In this document: in pieces, positions 17,381-25,338 of the stretch | Numbering within the stretch: position 1 is the stretch's first letter | Layout of the letters: each line of letters begins with the position of its first letter | Assembly (NCBI GenBank): GCA_021789555.1 | Contig: JAJYJK010000001.1 | Coordinates: 147,823-204,815 of the forward strand | Source of the DNA: Nitrospirota bacterium | Lineage (GTDB): Bacteria > Nitrospirota > Thermodesulfovibrionia > Thermodesulfovibrionales > JdFR-88 | Direction of reading: 5' to 3' | Length of the DNA: 56,993 nt | The notes under the pieces: generated by a model | What the model was told of the DNA's origin: nothing | Databases searched by the model: none | What the model saw: only the letters and a program-made list of their open reading frames with translations | Program-made: the position numbers and the translations under genes

Positions 17381-18016
17381 TCAGACGCCCCGTTTTTCGG
17401 GGCCGAAGATGTATTTGTGGGCCTGAAGGTTGAAGATTACGTCCAACCTGTCCTGGAGCATCCAGTTTGCGAGGCCGGCCGGCTCAAGCAGGCCGAAGGC
17501 CGGCGAGAAGAGGACCTTGCATCTGTCGCGGAGCCTGTAATTGCTCACGAAATCCTTTGACCACTCGTAATCCATCCTGCCCGTAATCACGAACTTCACC
17601 TCGTCCGCGGGTTTAAGGAAATCGATGTTGGAGATGTCCATGTCCTCCCACATCCCGCTGCCCGGCGTCTTTACATCGAGGACGACGACCGCCCGGGGGT
17701 CCATCTCCTTAATGCTCAGGCTGCCGTTTGTCTCGATGAGCACCTGGTGCCCCTCGTTGAGGAGCCTCTCGGCCAGATGGAAAACCCCTTCCTGCAAGAG
17801 CGGCTCGCCCCCGGTTATGGTCACGAGGTTCACGCCCACGACGGAGACCTCGTTCATTATCTCCGCCTCGGAAAGCTCCACACCGCCGGTGTATGCGTAT
17901 CTGGTGTCGCAATAAGAGCACCGGAGGTTGCAGCCGGCAAGCCGGATGAAAGTGGAAAGCCGGCCTACATAGGTCGACTCCCCCTGGATACTGGTAAATA
18001 TCTCGCAGACCTTCAT
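17381..18016 (-). CDS. queE: 7-carboxy-7-deazaguanine synthase QueE
   Basis: A radical SAM enzyme of 211 residues that makes 7-carboxy-7-deazaguanine from 6-carboxytetrahydropterin in queuosine synthesis. The N terminus EIFTSIQGESTYVG is the substrate-recognition signature. The cluster motif CNLRCSYCDT (CxxxCxxC) lies at about residues 29-38, and VTITGGEPLLQ follows. No other queuosine gene is in the window. The family usually contains several length variants; this one is typical in length. Confidence 0.95.
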   Translation of the reverse strand: MKVCEIFTSIQGESTYVGRLSTFIRLAGCNLRCSYCDTRYAYTGGVELSEAEIMNEVSVVGVNLVTITGGEPLLQEGVFHLAERLLNEGHQVLIETNGSLSIKEMDPRAVVVLDVKTPGSGMWEDMDISNIDFLKPADEVKFVITGRMDYEWSKDFVSNYRLRDRCKVLFSPAFGLLEPAGLANWMLQDRLDVIFNLQAHKYIFGPEKRGV

Positions 18017-18086
18017 ATCACTTTAACTTAAATCAATTATGCAAAAAACCTCAATAGCCAAGCCGGGCAGAAGGCGAATGAGGGCA

Positions 18087-18130
18087 TGGGGGCGCCAGTC
18101 CCCATACATTAAAGGGCGGGAGGGTGGGAA
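18087..18130 (+). repeat. Dispersed GC-hairpin plus A-tract intergenic element, copy D
   Basis: GGGGGCGCCAGTCCCC is followed by ATACATTAAA, GGGCGGG and GGGTGGG. It shares the block CATACATTAAA..GGGCGGG with the element after tadA (56740-56787). It lies between queE and the nicotinate phosphoribosyltransferase gene and reads opposite to them. Confidence 0.55.
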
Positions 18131-18153
18131 TAAGAAAAAAACGGATGCTCTTC

Positions 18154-19347
18154 TCAGGAAAGCGGAAGCCCCGCGGTGTTTTCGAGCGTCCTTTGCCTTA
18201 TGGCCCCGGCATCCTCCGGGGGCAAAAGCTCCTTCCCCTCATCCAGGACCGGCACGAGCACGTCCGCAAAAGACCCGGCCCCGCAGGGGCAGGCCGGGGA
18301 AAACCCGTTCAGGGGCACTATGCGCCTGCCGCCGCACGCGGCGCACCTCAGGACCCGTTTGCTCCCTCCCCACTTGCCGACCTTGGAAAAGGGTTTCCCC
18401 TCCATCTCCATTATGTCCATCGCGTAATCTATCACAGGCGCATTGCTGATCGCGGTGCCTATCCCGTAACCGGCGACGAGCGGGTTCAAGGCGGGCACGT
18501 CGTCTTCCTTTATGCCCCCGCTTACGAAAAATTTCAGATTGCCGTGGCCCCTGATATCCAGCTCCCACCGGCATTCCTCAAGTATCCGGTAAAAATTCCC
18601 CCTCCTTGAGGCAGGCGTGTCAAAGCGCACCGCGTAGAGTTTCGCCCCAAGCGCCCCGGCAACGTTTATGCACTCGAACTTCTCGTCCAGGAGGGTGTCA
18701 ATCAGCGCCACCCTCGCCACCTCCGGCTCTATCACCTCGTCGAACGCCTTTAGCGCCTCCAGCGTCGAGCCCATGCAGAGCACAAGCGCATGGGGCATCG
18801 TCCCCATGGCCTCACGCCCAATCAACTCCCCCGACTCTATCACCGAGACCCCGTCGGCCCCCCCGATGTAGGCGTTTCTTTCGATCATCGGGGCAAGCAC
18901 CGGATGCATGCGCCTGGCCCCAAAGCTTATGAGGAGCCTCTCGCCCACCAGGCTTTTAAACCGCGCGGCCTGCGTGGCAACCCCGGAGGCCTGGCAGATG
19001 AGCCCCAGAAGGGCCGTCTCATAAACACAGAAATCCTGATACCTGCCCTCTATCTCCATCACGGGCTCGTACGGATAAAAGACCTCCCCCTCCCTCATCG
19101 CCCTCACCCTCACCGGCAGCCTTTTTAAAACATGCAGCGCCTCCTCCAGCCCGGCAAACACGCCCCACGGCCGGCCCCCCGGAAGATTCTTGGCTATGAA
19201 CTCCGCCTTTACATGCGGGTTTACCCCCTTCGCCTTCAGTATCCGAAGCGTCCTGTCAAAATAGATGTCCGTAATCCGCCCCGCAATCACTTCCCCGGGG
19301 TCCGCCGTGTAGAACATCCGCCCGCCTTGTTGTTTTTTGGAATTCAT
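18154..19347 (-). CDS. pncB: Nicotinate phosphoribosyltransferase
   Basis: A protein of 397 residues. It contains FYTADPGEVIAG, the helix ALLGLICQASGVATQA, FGARRMHP (the phosphoribosyl-binding region) and SGGIKEDDV, all typical of the NAPRTase class, plus KPFSKVGKWGG. The C-terminal 60 residues carry a possible zinc ribbon (CAACG then CPCG). The enzyme joins nicotinate and PRPP in NAD salvage. The nicotinamidase-like gene directly upstream would supply nicotinate, which strengthens the call. The ATG at 19347 lies in an AT-rich stretch without a strong Shine-Dalgarno; the second Met at residue 11 is an alternative. Confidence 0.88.
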   Translation of the reverse strand: MNSKKQQGGRMFYTADPGEVIAGRITDIYFDRTLRILKAKGVNPHVKAEFIAKNLPGGRPWGVFAGLEEALHVLKRLPVRVRAMREGEVFYPYEPVMEIEGRYQDFCVYETALLGLICQASGVATQAARFKSLVGERLLISFGARRMHPVLAPMIERNAYIGGADGVSVIESGELIGREAMGTMPHALVLCMGSTLEALKAFDEVIEPEVARVALIDTLLDEKFECINVAGALGAKLYAVRFDTPASRRGNFYRILEECRWELDIRGHGNLKFFVSGGIKEDDVPALNPLVAGYGIGTAISNAPVIDYAMDIMEMEGKPFSKVGKWGGSKRVLRCAACGGRRIVPLNGFSPACPCGAGSFADVLVPVLDEGKELLPPEDAGAIRQRTLENTAGLPLS

Positions 19348-19411
19348 TTTAAAATTTCACTTTTAAATCATAAGGTTATATAATAAACTTGACTGCTGAC
19401 TTTAAGTAAAA

Positions 19412-19936
19412 CTATTCGAGCCTGATGTTGACGGTATTCTGCATTATTCTAAGGGCCGATTCGTGATAGTCCCTGGTCAGGTCGGCGACCCCGTCCTTCA
19501 CAACGATCACGCCAAAATCCCTCAGGGCGGCCTCGTAGGCCGTAAACAGGACGCATATATGCGTCAGGCAACCTGTAAGCCTCAGGGTATCGACGCCAAG
19601 TTTCTTAAGTACAGCTTGAAGTTTTGTCTTATAAAAGGCTGAATAATAAGTCTTTTTTATGATGATATCCCCTGCCCTCGGTTTAAGCTCCTCGATTACC
19701 TTCTGGCCCTCGGAGCCCCGCACGCCGTGGGGCGGCCAGTTATATTTCGAGAACTCCTTGTCGTCATGCGTGTGGTTGTCGCAGACGTATACCACGGGAT
19801 TTCCCTTGCGCCGGGCCTTTTTGATTTCGCGCTGGACGGCGGCAATGATCCCCCTGTTGGCCGGCACTTCAAGCGGCGCGCCACGCCTTACGAAGTCGTT
19901 CAGCATGTCCAGGACCAGGAGGGCTTCTTTTGCCAT
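19412..19936 (-). CDS. pncA: Nicotinamidase-like cysteine hydrolase (isochorismatase fold)
   Basis: A protein of 174 residues. The catalytic triad can be assigned as D10 (LLVLDMLNDF), K94 or K95 (IIIKKTYYSAF) and C128 (THICV). Likely metal ligands sit in DNHTHDD (53-59), and WPPHGVRGSEG is the segment seen in nicotinamidases. It would hydrolyse nicotinamide to nicotinate for the adjacent phosphoribosyltransferase. Isochorismatase-fold hydrolases also include other amidases, so the substrate rests partly on context. TATAAT and GGGGAG lie before the ATG. Confidence 0.8.
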   Translation of the reverse strand: MAKEALLVLDMLNDFVRRGAPLEVPANRGIIAAVQREIKKARRKGNPVVYVCDNHTHDDKEFSKYNWPPHGVRGSEGQKVIEELKPRAGDIIIKKTYYSAFYKTKLQAVLKKLGVDTLRLTGCLTHICVLFTAYEAALRDFGVIVVKDGVADLTRDYHESALRIMQNTVNIRLE

Positions 19937-19978
19937 GAAACATCTCCCCGATAAGAGAGATTATAGAGTCTTTCGGCC

Positions 19979-20326
19979 TTAAATCAAAATCTGATGCGGG
20001 GGTGGCCCCTTATCCATGAAATGCATGAGATGCGTTATGAATATTCCCAGCCCCACAAAATAAAGGACCGGAGAGATGACCAAAACGCATACAAGCTGGG
20101 CGACGCCGGCCCCCACGCGCCCCTTCACCATCACGATGATGGAGATGATGAAGGCGGCCACATTGAGGGCCCACCCTATTATCCCGACTCCGGGCACAGG
20201 TATGAGAAAAAGCGCCCAGGCGATGAAAAGACATATCCAGCCCGCCTTTACCGGCGCCTCTTGCACCTCTGTCAACTCTTTTTCAGGTCCCTCGATCATC
20301 TGTATAACGGCCTCCTCCTCTCCCAT
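19979..20326 (-). CDS. Small membrane protein of unknown function
   Basis: A protein of 115 residues. An acidic N-terminal tail of about 25 residues (many Glu) is followed by three hydrophobic segments at about 29-46, 50-67 and 73-97, and a short polar tail. I do not recognise a family. The spacing to coaD is 12 bp, so it is probably cotranscribed with coaD and the genes before it. No catalytic motif is visible. Confidence 0.65.
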   Translation of the reverse strand: MGEEEAVIQMIEGPEKELTEVQEAPVKAGWICLFIAWALFLIPVPGVGIIGWALNVAAFIISIIVMVKGRVGAGVAQLVCVLVISPVLYFVGLGIFITHLMHFMDKGPPPHQILI

Positions 20327-20338
20327 CCCGAAGCCCTT

Positions 20339-20866
20339 TTATTTACAGTTCATGGTTTTGTACTTTTTCTTGAGGGCCCGCTCGACGTTTTCGGGCACAA
20401 GGCCCCTCACGCATCCGCCGAAGGAGGCGACCTCCTTTATCATCGAGGCCGTCAGAAACGTGTACTCGGCGCTGGGCATCAGAAAGACGGTCTCCACCCG
20501 GGCGTCCAGGCTGCGGTTCATGAGGGCCATCTGGAACTCGTATTCGAAATCCGAGACGGCGCGAAGCCCCCTGATGATGGCCCCCGCCCCCGAGGAGCGG
20601 GCGTAATCTATGAGAAGTCCGCTGAAAGTCTCGACCCTCGTCCTCTCAATGCCCCTGGTCGCCCCATTTATAAGTCCAAGGCGCTCCCGGAGCGTAAACA
20701 GGGGTTTTTTCCTGGTGCTGGGGGCCACCGCGATGATGACCTCGTCGAAGATGACAAGCCCGCGCAAGAGTAAGTCCAGATGCCCGTTTGTAAATGGGTC
20801 GTAAGTGCCGGGCAGGACCGCGCGGCTCACCACCCGCCCCTTCAAAGACCTGTTGGCGTCTTTCAA
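20339..20866 (-). CDS. coaD: Phosphopantetheine adenylyltransferase CoaD
   Basis: A protein of 175 residues. The nucleotidyltransferase motif PGTYDPFTNGHLDLL carries the T/HxGH-type site. IIRGLRAVSDFEYEFQMALMN and SSMIKEV-like (TASMIKEVASFGG) segments are conserved in CoaD. It transfers AMP to 4'-phosphopantetheine in coenzyme A synthesis. The annotated start is a TTG at 20866, favoured by a strong GGAGGG placed 7 nt before it. This gives about 12 residues more than the usual CoaD N terminus. GTG codons at residues 12-13 are weaker alternatives. Confidence 0.95.
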   Translation of the reverse strand: MKDANRSLKGRVVSRAVLPGTYDPFTNGHLDLLLRGLVIFDEVIIAVAPSTRKKPLFTLRERLGLINGATRGIERTRVETFSGLLIDYARSSGAGAIIRGLRAVSDFEYEFQMALMNRSLDARVETVFLMPSAEYTFLTASMIKEVASFGGCVRGLVPENVERALKKKYKTMNCK

Positions 20867-20900
20867 ATTTCAGCCCTCCCCCACGCGAAACCCCGTCTTT

Positions 20901-21449
20901 TCATACAAACTGAGCCCCGCTTTTTATATACAAACTTAGTGATGTGTCGCCGTACCTGTAAGTCTTTTTCTTTTTGAGTACGCCTGTCTCATCGGGCAGG
21001 GACCTTTTGGTCGCGTGCTCCGCTATCACAACGGCGTCCTCCGAAAGAAAACCCGGCGAGCCCAGAAGCGGCAACACCTTTTCAAGCTCGCCCGAGGCGT
21101 AGGGCGGGTCAAGAAAGACGATGTCGGCCATCAGGGCTTCCCCAGTCTGCGTGCCCGACTTTTTTATGAAACTCTCCGCCTTCATGGCGAGCACCCGCGC
21201 CTTTGGCCTGCAGCCGCAGCCATCGAGCAGGTCTTTGAGCCTGCCGGCCAGTTTTTTGTCCGCCTCGATGAAATAGACAGCCTTCGCCCCCCTGCTCATC
21301 GCTTCCATGCCGATGGCCCCGGTGCCCGCGTAGAGGTCCACGAAAACAGAGCCCTCCGTCCGGCCGGCCAGTATGTTGAAGACCGCCTGCCTAACCTTCG
21401 AAAGGGTCGGCCTAACGCTAAAATCCCCTTTTTTAAGTTTCAGCGCCAT
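20901..21449 (-). CDS. rsmD: 16S rRNA (guanine966-N2)-methyltransferase RsmD
   Basis: A protein of 182 residues. The early motif RPTLSKVRQAVFNIL, the SAM loop VDLYAGTGAIGMEAMSRGA and the catalytic LDPPYASGELE are the RsmD signatures. It methylates G966 of 16S rRNA. The family normally begins with a short basic beta-strand before the RPT motif. Here that strand is shortened, and the in-frame codons upstream of the ATG contain no usual start before a stop, so the N terminus really seems short. coaD and rsmD are neighbours in many genomes, as here. Confidence 0.92.
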   Translation of the reverse strand: MALKLKKGDFSVRPTLSKVRQAVFNILAGRTEGSVFVDLYAGTGAIGMEAMSRGAKAVYFIEADKKLAGRLKDLLDGCGCRPKARVLAMKAESFIKKSGTQTGEALMADIVFLDPPYASGELEKVLPLLGSPGFLSEDAVVIAEHATKRSLPDETGVLKKKKTYRYGDTSLSLYIKSGAQFV

Positions 21450-21510
21450 TTCCTTATCCGAAATCTGTAAACTGAAATCTAAAAACCAGATAAAACTAAA
21501 AAGCTAAACT

Positions 21511-22176
21511 CTAAGAAAGGTAAAAATTCTCAAGCGGCGGGTTTACGAGGGCCGCCTCGTCTGACCTGAAACCCTTTATGACCACCTTCTTGCCCTGCAC
21601 CTCAAGCCTTCCCTCGGCAAAAAGCCTCACCGCCTCCGGGTATATCCTGTGCTCGTGCTCGAGAATCCTCTCGGAGAGCGACTCCTCGGTGTCGTCATGG
21701 CGCACCGGGACGGCGGCCTGGATGATTATCGGGCCGGTATCCATCCCCTCGTCCACGAAATGCACTGTGCAGCCGGATATTTTTACCCCGTAATCCGCGG
21801 CCTGCCTCTGTCCATGGAGGCCCGGAAAGGACGGCAGGAGGGCCGGGTGTATATTCATCACCTTCCAGGGAAAGGCGTCCAGCAGCGGTCTTCGCACAAT
21901 CCGCATGAACCCCGCCAGCAGCACGAGCCCCACGCCCCTTTCGGCAAGCTCCCGGGCGATCTTTTCGAAGTAGGCGTCCTTTGTAGGGTAATCCCGCGGG
22001 GCCAGATACACAAAGGGTATCGCGTTAGCGCGCGCCCGCTCGATTGCGTACGCATCGGGCTTATCGGTGACCAGCAGGGCGATGGCGGCATTTTTTATGC
22101 GGCCGTCTTTTATCGCGTCCATGACGGCCTGGAAATTGGACCCCCTGCCGGAGGCAAGCACGCCTATCTTAAGCAC
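21511..22176 (-). CDS. purN: Phosphoribosylglycinamide formyltransferase PurN
   Basis: A protein of 221 residues beginning GVLASGRGSNFQAV. Catalytic residues are N108, H110 (MNIHPALLPSF) and D146 (DEGMDTGPII), matching the Asn-His-Asp set of PurN. It formylates GAR with 10-formyl-tetrahydrofolate in purine synthesis. The start is a GTG at 22176 without a clear Shine-Dalgarno. The C-terminal 25 residues extend slightly beyond the usual domain. Confidence 0.96.
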   Translation of the reverse strand: MLKIGVLASGRGSNFQAVMDAIKDGRIKNAAIALLVTDKPDAYAIERARANAIPFVYLAPRDYPTKDAYFEKIARELAERGVGLVLLAGFMRIVRRPLLDAFPWKVMNIHPALLPSFPGLHGQRQAADYGVKISGCTVHFVDEGMDTGPIIIQAAVPVRHDDTEESLSERILEHEHRIYPEAVRLFAEGRLEVQGKKVVIKGFRSDEAALVNPPLENFYLS

Positions 22177-22200
22177 TTGCCGGCAAACAAAAAACCCATC

Positions 22201-22671
22201 TCAAAGCTCCTTCATGACCGCATATTCGTTGCAATCCGGGAACTTGGGGCACCTGATGCAGTCCCCCCATATCTTATGGGGCAGCTTCGATTTATCCACC
22301 GCCTCGAAACCGAGGCGCCTGAAGAATTCGGGCGCATAGGTGAGCGCGAAGATCTTTCGCACTCCCAGGCCGCGCGCCTCCTCGATGCAGCTTTTGGCGA
22401 GGTCAGAGCCTATCCCACGGTTGCGCGCCCCTTTTCTGACGGCCAGCGAGCGTATCTCGGCCAGGTCTTCCCATACTATGTGCAGGGCGCAGGTCCCGAC
22501 AATCGTCCCGCCTCCCTCAATCCCTCCCTCGTCCTCATAAACATATATGTCCCTCATATGCTCATAGAGTTCGTTGAGGGAGCGCGGCAGCATCTCCTGC
22601 TCCGCCGCGCAGGCGTTTATGAGCGCATGGATGTGCTTTATGTCTGCTGCGAAAGCCTTTCTAATTGCCAA
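22201..22671 (-). CDS. GNAT N-acetyltransferase, short ArgA-like type
   Basis: A protein of 156 residues. The acetyl-CoA site is VRKGARNRGIGSDLAKSCI (R-x-x-G-x-G/A), and FFRRLGFEAVDKSKLPHKIW ends the GNAT fold. The tail carries Cys residues in CIRCPKFPDC. This form, with LPHKIW followed by a Cys-containing tail, is seen in stand-alone N-acetylglutamate synthases of several anaerobic lineages, so a role in arginine synthesis is plausible but not proven. It overlaps the ferredoxin oxidoreductase gamma gene by 11 bases, which suggests coupling with that operon. Confidence 0.78.
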   Translation of the reverse strand: MAIRKAFAADIKHIHALINACAAEQEMLPRSLNELYEHMRDIYVYEDEGGIEGGGTIVGTCALHIVWEDLAEIRSLAVRKGARNRGIGSDLAKSCIEEARGLGVRKIFALTYAPEFFRRLGFEAVDKSKLPHKIWGDCIRCPKFPDCNEYAVMKEL

Positions 22672-23203
22672 TATGCCGCCAGCCCCGCTTAAGCGCCTCT
22701 TGATTAACCGCCAAAACCTCCGGCTTGCCCCGTGGCGCGAGCTTTTTCAAGGCCCGCTCCATCGAGGCGAAGCCGCAGATGGAGGCCGCCCGCGCAAGCG
22801 CGCCGCAGATGACCATGTTGGCCGCAAGCGGCGCGCCCATGCCGTATGCTATCTCTCCGGCGGGCACCCCCGCCACTTTTACGCCCAGGTCTTTATTTGC
22901 CGTCTCCGCATCAACCATCGAGGAGTTCAATATTATAATACCGTCTTTTTTGACCTTTCCGCCAAAGCGCTCAAGCGAGGCCCGGTTCATGACGACCAGT
23001 ATGTCCGGGCTGCTTACGATGGGGGAGCCTATACGCCCTTCGGATATGACGACCGTGCAGTTTGCCGTCCCGCCCCTCACCTCGGCCCCGTAGGAGGGAA
23101 ACCAGGTGACGTTCATACCCTCCTCGATTGCGGCCTGGGCGACGAGCTTGCCCGCAAACAGTATCCCCTGCCCGCCGGAGCCGGCTATGAGCAGGCTAGG
23201 CAC
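22661..23203 (-). CDS. korC: 2-oxoacid:ferredoxin oxidoreductase, gamma subunit
   Basis: A protein of 180 residues. GSGGQGILFAGKLVAQAA and SYGAEVRGGTANCTVVIS are the gamma-domain signatures of 2-oxoglutarate/pyruvate:ferredoxin oxidoreductases. With the beta subunit it belongs to a complex that decarboxylates a 2-oxoacid and reduces ferredoxin, or runs in reverse to fix CO2. It overlaps the beta gene by 8 bases. No alpha or ferredoxin-like delta gene is beside it. Confidence 0.9.
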   Translation of the reverse strand: MPSLLIAGSGGQGILFAGKLVAQAAIEEGMNVTWFPSYGAEVRGGTANCTVVISEGRIGSPIVSSPDILVVMNRASLERFGGKVKKDGIIILNSSMVDAETANKDLGVKVAGVPAGEIAYGMGAPLAANMVICGALARAASICGFASMERALKKLAPRGKPEVLAVNQEALKRGWRHIGN

Positions 23204-23957
23204 CGGAAGGACCTTTCGCGCCCGCGTGCCTGTCCTTGAAAATACCGAGAGGGAAGAAATCCTTCATGGGGCCGGCCATCCATCTCAGCGATTCCTCCGG
23301 CGTGAGTTTCCAGTCGGTGGGACACGGCGAGAGGACTTCCACAAGGCTAAATCCCTTGGATTCCATCTGGTAGCGGAGGGCCTTCTCAAAGAGCCTTTCG
23401 GTCAGGAGCACGTTTTTGGGGCTGTCGAGGGAAGTCCTTGCGATAAACGCCGCGCCTTCGAGCCCGGCCAGAAGCTCCGCGACCTTAAGCGGATACCCCG
23501 CGCCGATGTCCCTGCCGGCAGGCGTGGTGGTTGTCTTCTGCCCCATGAGGGTCGTGGGCGCCATCTGCCCGCCCGTCATGCCGTATATCGCGTTATTCAC
23601 GAAAAAGACCGTTATGTTTTCACCACGGTTTGCAGCGTGTATTATTTCCCCCGTGCCGATGGCCGCAAGGTCTCCGTCGCCCTGATAGGATATCACAAGC
23701 CTGTCCGGCAGGGACCGCTTTATGCCGGTTGCGGCGGCCGGCGGCCTTCCGTGGGGGACCTCCAGGACGTCGAAATCAAAATAGTCGTAGGCATAGACGG
23801 CGCACCCCACGGGCGCTATCGCTATCGTGCGCTCCCGGATATCCAGGCGGTCGACGCATTCGGCGACAATCCTGTGCAGGGTGCTGTGGCCGCAGCCCGG
23901 GCAGTAGTGCAGGCGAACGTCCCTCAGGCTGCGCGGCCTTTCAAAGACCTTTCTCAT
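23196..23957 (-). CDS. korB: 2-oxoacid:ferredoxin oxidoreductase, beta (TPP-binding) subunit
   Basis: A protein of 253 residues from the chosen start. HYCPGCGHSTLHRIV lies near the N terminus, the thiamine diphosphate motif is SYQGDGDLAAIG, and NNAIYGMTGGQMAPTT is the usual beta-subunit segment, closest in style to 2-oxoglutarate enzymes. I start at ATG 23957, where GGAGGT lies 5 nt upstream. An earlier in-frame Met at 24074 would run through the diguanylate cyclase gene. The chosen start overlaps the cyclase stop by 17 bases. The substrate cannot be proven without the alpha subunit. Confidence 0.9.
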   Translation of the reverse strand: MRKVFERPRSLRDVRLHYCPGCGHSTLHRIVAECVDRLDIRERTIAIAPVGCAVYAYDYFDFDVLEVPHGRPPAAATGIKRSLPDRLVISYQGDGDLAAIGTGEIIHAANRGENITVFFVNNAIYGMTGGQMAPTTLMGQKTTTTPAGRDIGAGYPLKVAELLAGLEGAAFIARTSLDSPKNVLLTERLFEKALRYQMESKGFSLVEVLSPCPTDWKLTPEESLRWMAGPMKDFFPLGIFKDRHAGAKGPSGA

Positions 23958-25338
23958 CCCGACCTCCAGCAAGGCGGATTTGTTTTTTCCCCATGGATTT
24001 GGCCTCGTACAGGGCCATGTCCGCCGAATACAGAAGGCGTTTCTCATCCTGGCCGTCCTCGGGGTAAGTGGCAATCCCCCCGCTCAGGGAAACCCGTATC
24101 CTGCGGTCTATATAATACTCGCTTTCGACCGCATTTTTCACCCTCATGGCCTGTTTGAGCGCCTCGGCCTTCGAGGTGTTGGCCTGGATTATCACGAACT
24201 CCTCTCCGCCGTATCTCGCCACGATGTCGGATTCCCTGGAGATGCCTTTCATCGCGAGGGCGATATTTCTGAGGACCTCGTCGCCGGCCTGGTGCCCGAA
24301 TGTGTCGTTTATCGACTTGAAATCGTCGACGTCGAATATCGTTATCGAAAAGCGGGTGCCGTAGCGTCTCGCCCTGGCCGTCTCGAGGGCCATCGAGTCG
24401 TAGAAATATCTCAGGTTGAAGATGCCGGTGAGCGCGTCGGTCACGGCCAGGTACTCGGCCTCCTCATAGAGCCTCACCTTCTCGATGACCAGCGAGACGT
24501 GGTTGCCGATGAGGTGGATGAGAGAGGCAAGCTCGAACCCCATGGAAACGGGCGCCCTGCCGCCTATTGCAAGCACCCCGGCCTTCTCTATCCCTGCGCT
24601 CAGGGGCTGGGCCACCAGGAACACTATCCCCTCGGCTGAAAACAACTGGTATTTGCTGAAATCCTCCGGCTCCAGCACGTAAAACGGCTCGCTGCGGGAC
24701 ATGACCATGTTATGGAATTCCTCGAGCGCGCCCGTTTCCAGCTTCAGCCTGAAATTCCTGGAGACCCCGGCCACCCCGCGCAACTTGAATGTCCCGCCGG
24801 ATTTAAGGACTATCCAGCAGAGCGGAAGGTCCGTCACAAGCTGGATCTTTTCGAGCAGTTTTTCAAATACCGAGCTTATTTCATCGGAATAGATGAAGAC
24901 CGTGGATATGGTGTTTATCGCCATCAGGAGCCTGTTTCTCTTGGCGAGCTCCTCCTCCAGTTCGACATGCCCGGTTACGTCCTGGAAGAGGACCCCGAAG
25001 AGATGCCCATCTTCCGGGCCGGGCGGCCCGCCCGGCCCGCCCGCATGGATGGGATAAATGACCCAGTTGAAAACACCCTTGCCTGAAAACCTTATCTGCC
25101 CCGTCTGCTGGACATGTCCGGAGGCGCTCTTCTGCAAGGCCCCGGCAAGGCCCTCGAGCCCGCCCAGATCGGAAAAAGGTTTTCCGATGAAATCCGCGCG
25201 GTCTATGCCGAGGACGCCGCACAGGGCGCTGTTTAGCTCCACTATGTGCAAGAGGCCGTCGACTATGGCCACCGGGTTGTTGACGTATTCAAGGCACTGG
25301 ATGACGACTTTCTTCTTAAAAAGGTCTGTCAGTCCCAT
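23941..25338 (-). CDS. Diguanylate cyclase (PAS-GAF-GGDEF)
   Basis: A protein of 465 residues with no membrane segments. A PAS-like domain (about 15-130), a GAF-like domain (about 140-290) and a GGDEF domain (295-460) are visible. The catalytic motif is GGEEF at 377-381, and the product-inhibition site RxxD is intact (R368-D371, five residues before GGEEF). It should therefore make cyclic di-GMP from GTP under feedback control. It lies between a Ppx/GppA phosphatase (23-base overlap at its start) and korB (17-base overlap), an unusual place for a signalling gene. Confidence 0.92.
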   Translation of the reverse strand: MGLTDLFKKKVVIQCLEYVNNPVAIVDGLLHIVELNSALCGVLGIDRADFIGKPFSDLGGLEGLAGALQKSASGHVQQTGQIRFSGKGVFNWVIYPIHAGGPGGPPGPEDGHLFGVLFQDVTGHVELEEELAKRNRLLMAINTISTVFIYSDEISSVFEKLLEKIQLVTDLPLCWIVLKSGGTFKLRGVAGVSRNFRLKLETGALEEFHNMVMSRSEPFYVLEPEDFSKYQLFSAEGIVFLVAQPLSAGIEKAGVLAIGGRAPVSMGFELASLIHLIGNHVSLVIEKVRLYEEAEYLAVTDALTGIFNLRYFYDSMALETARARRYGTRFSITIFDVDDFKSINDTFGHQAGDEVLRNIALAMKGISRESDIVARYGGEEFVIIQANTSKAEALKQAMRVKNAVESEYYIDRRIRVSLSGGIATYPEDGQDEKRLLYSADMALYEAKSMGKKQIRLAGGRDEKGL

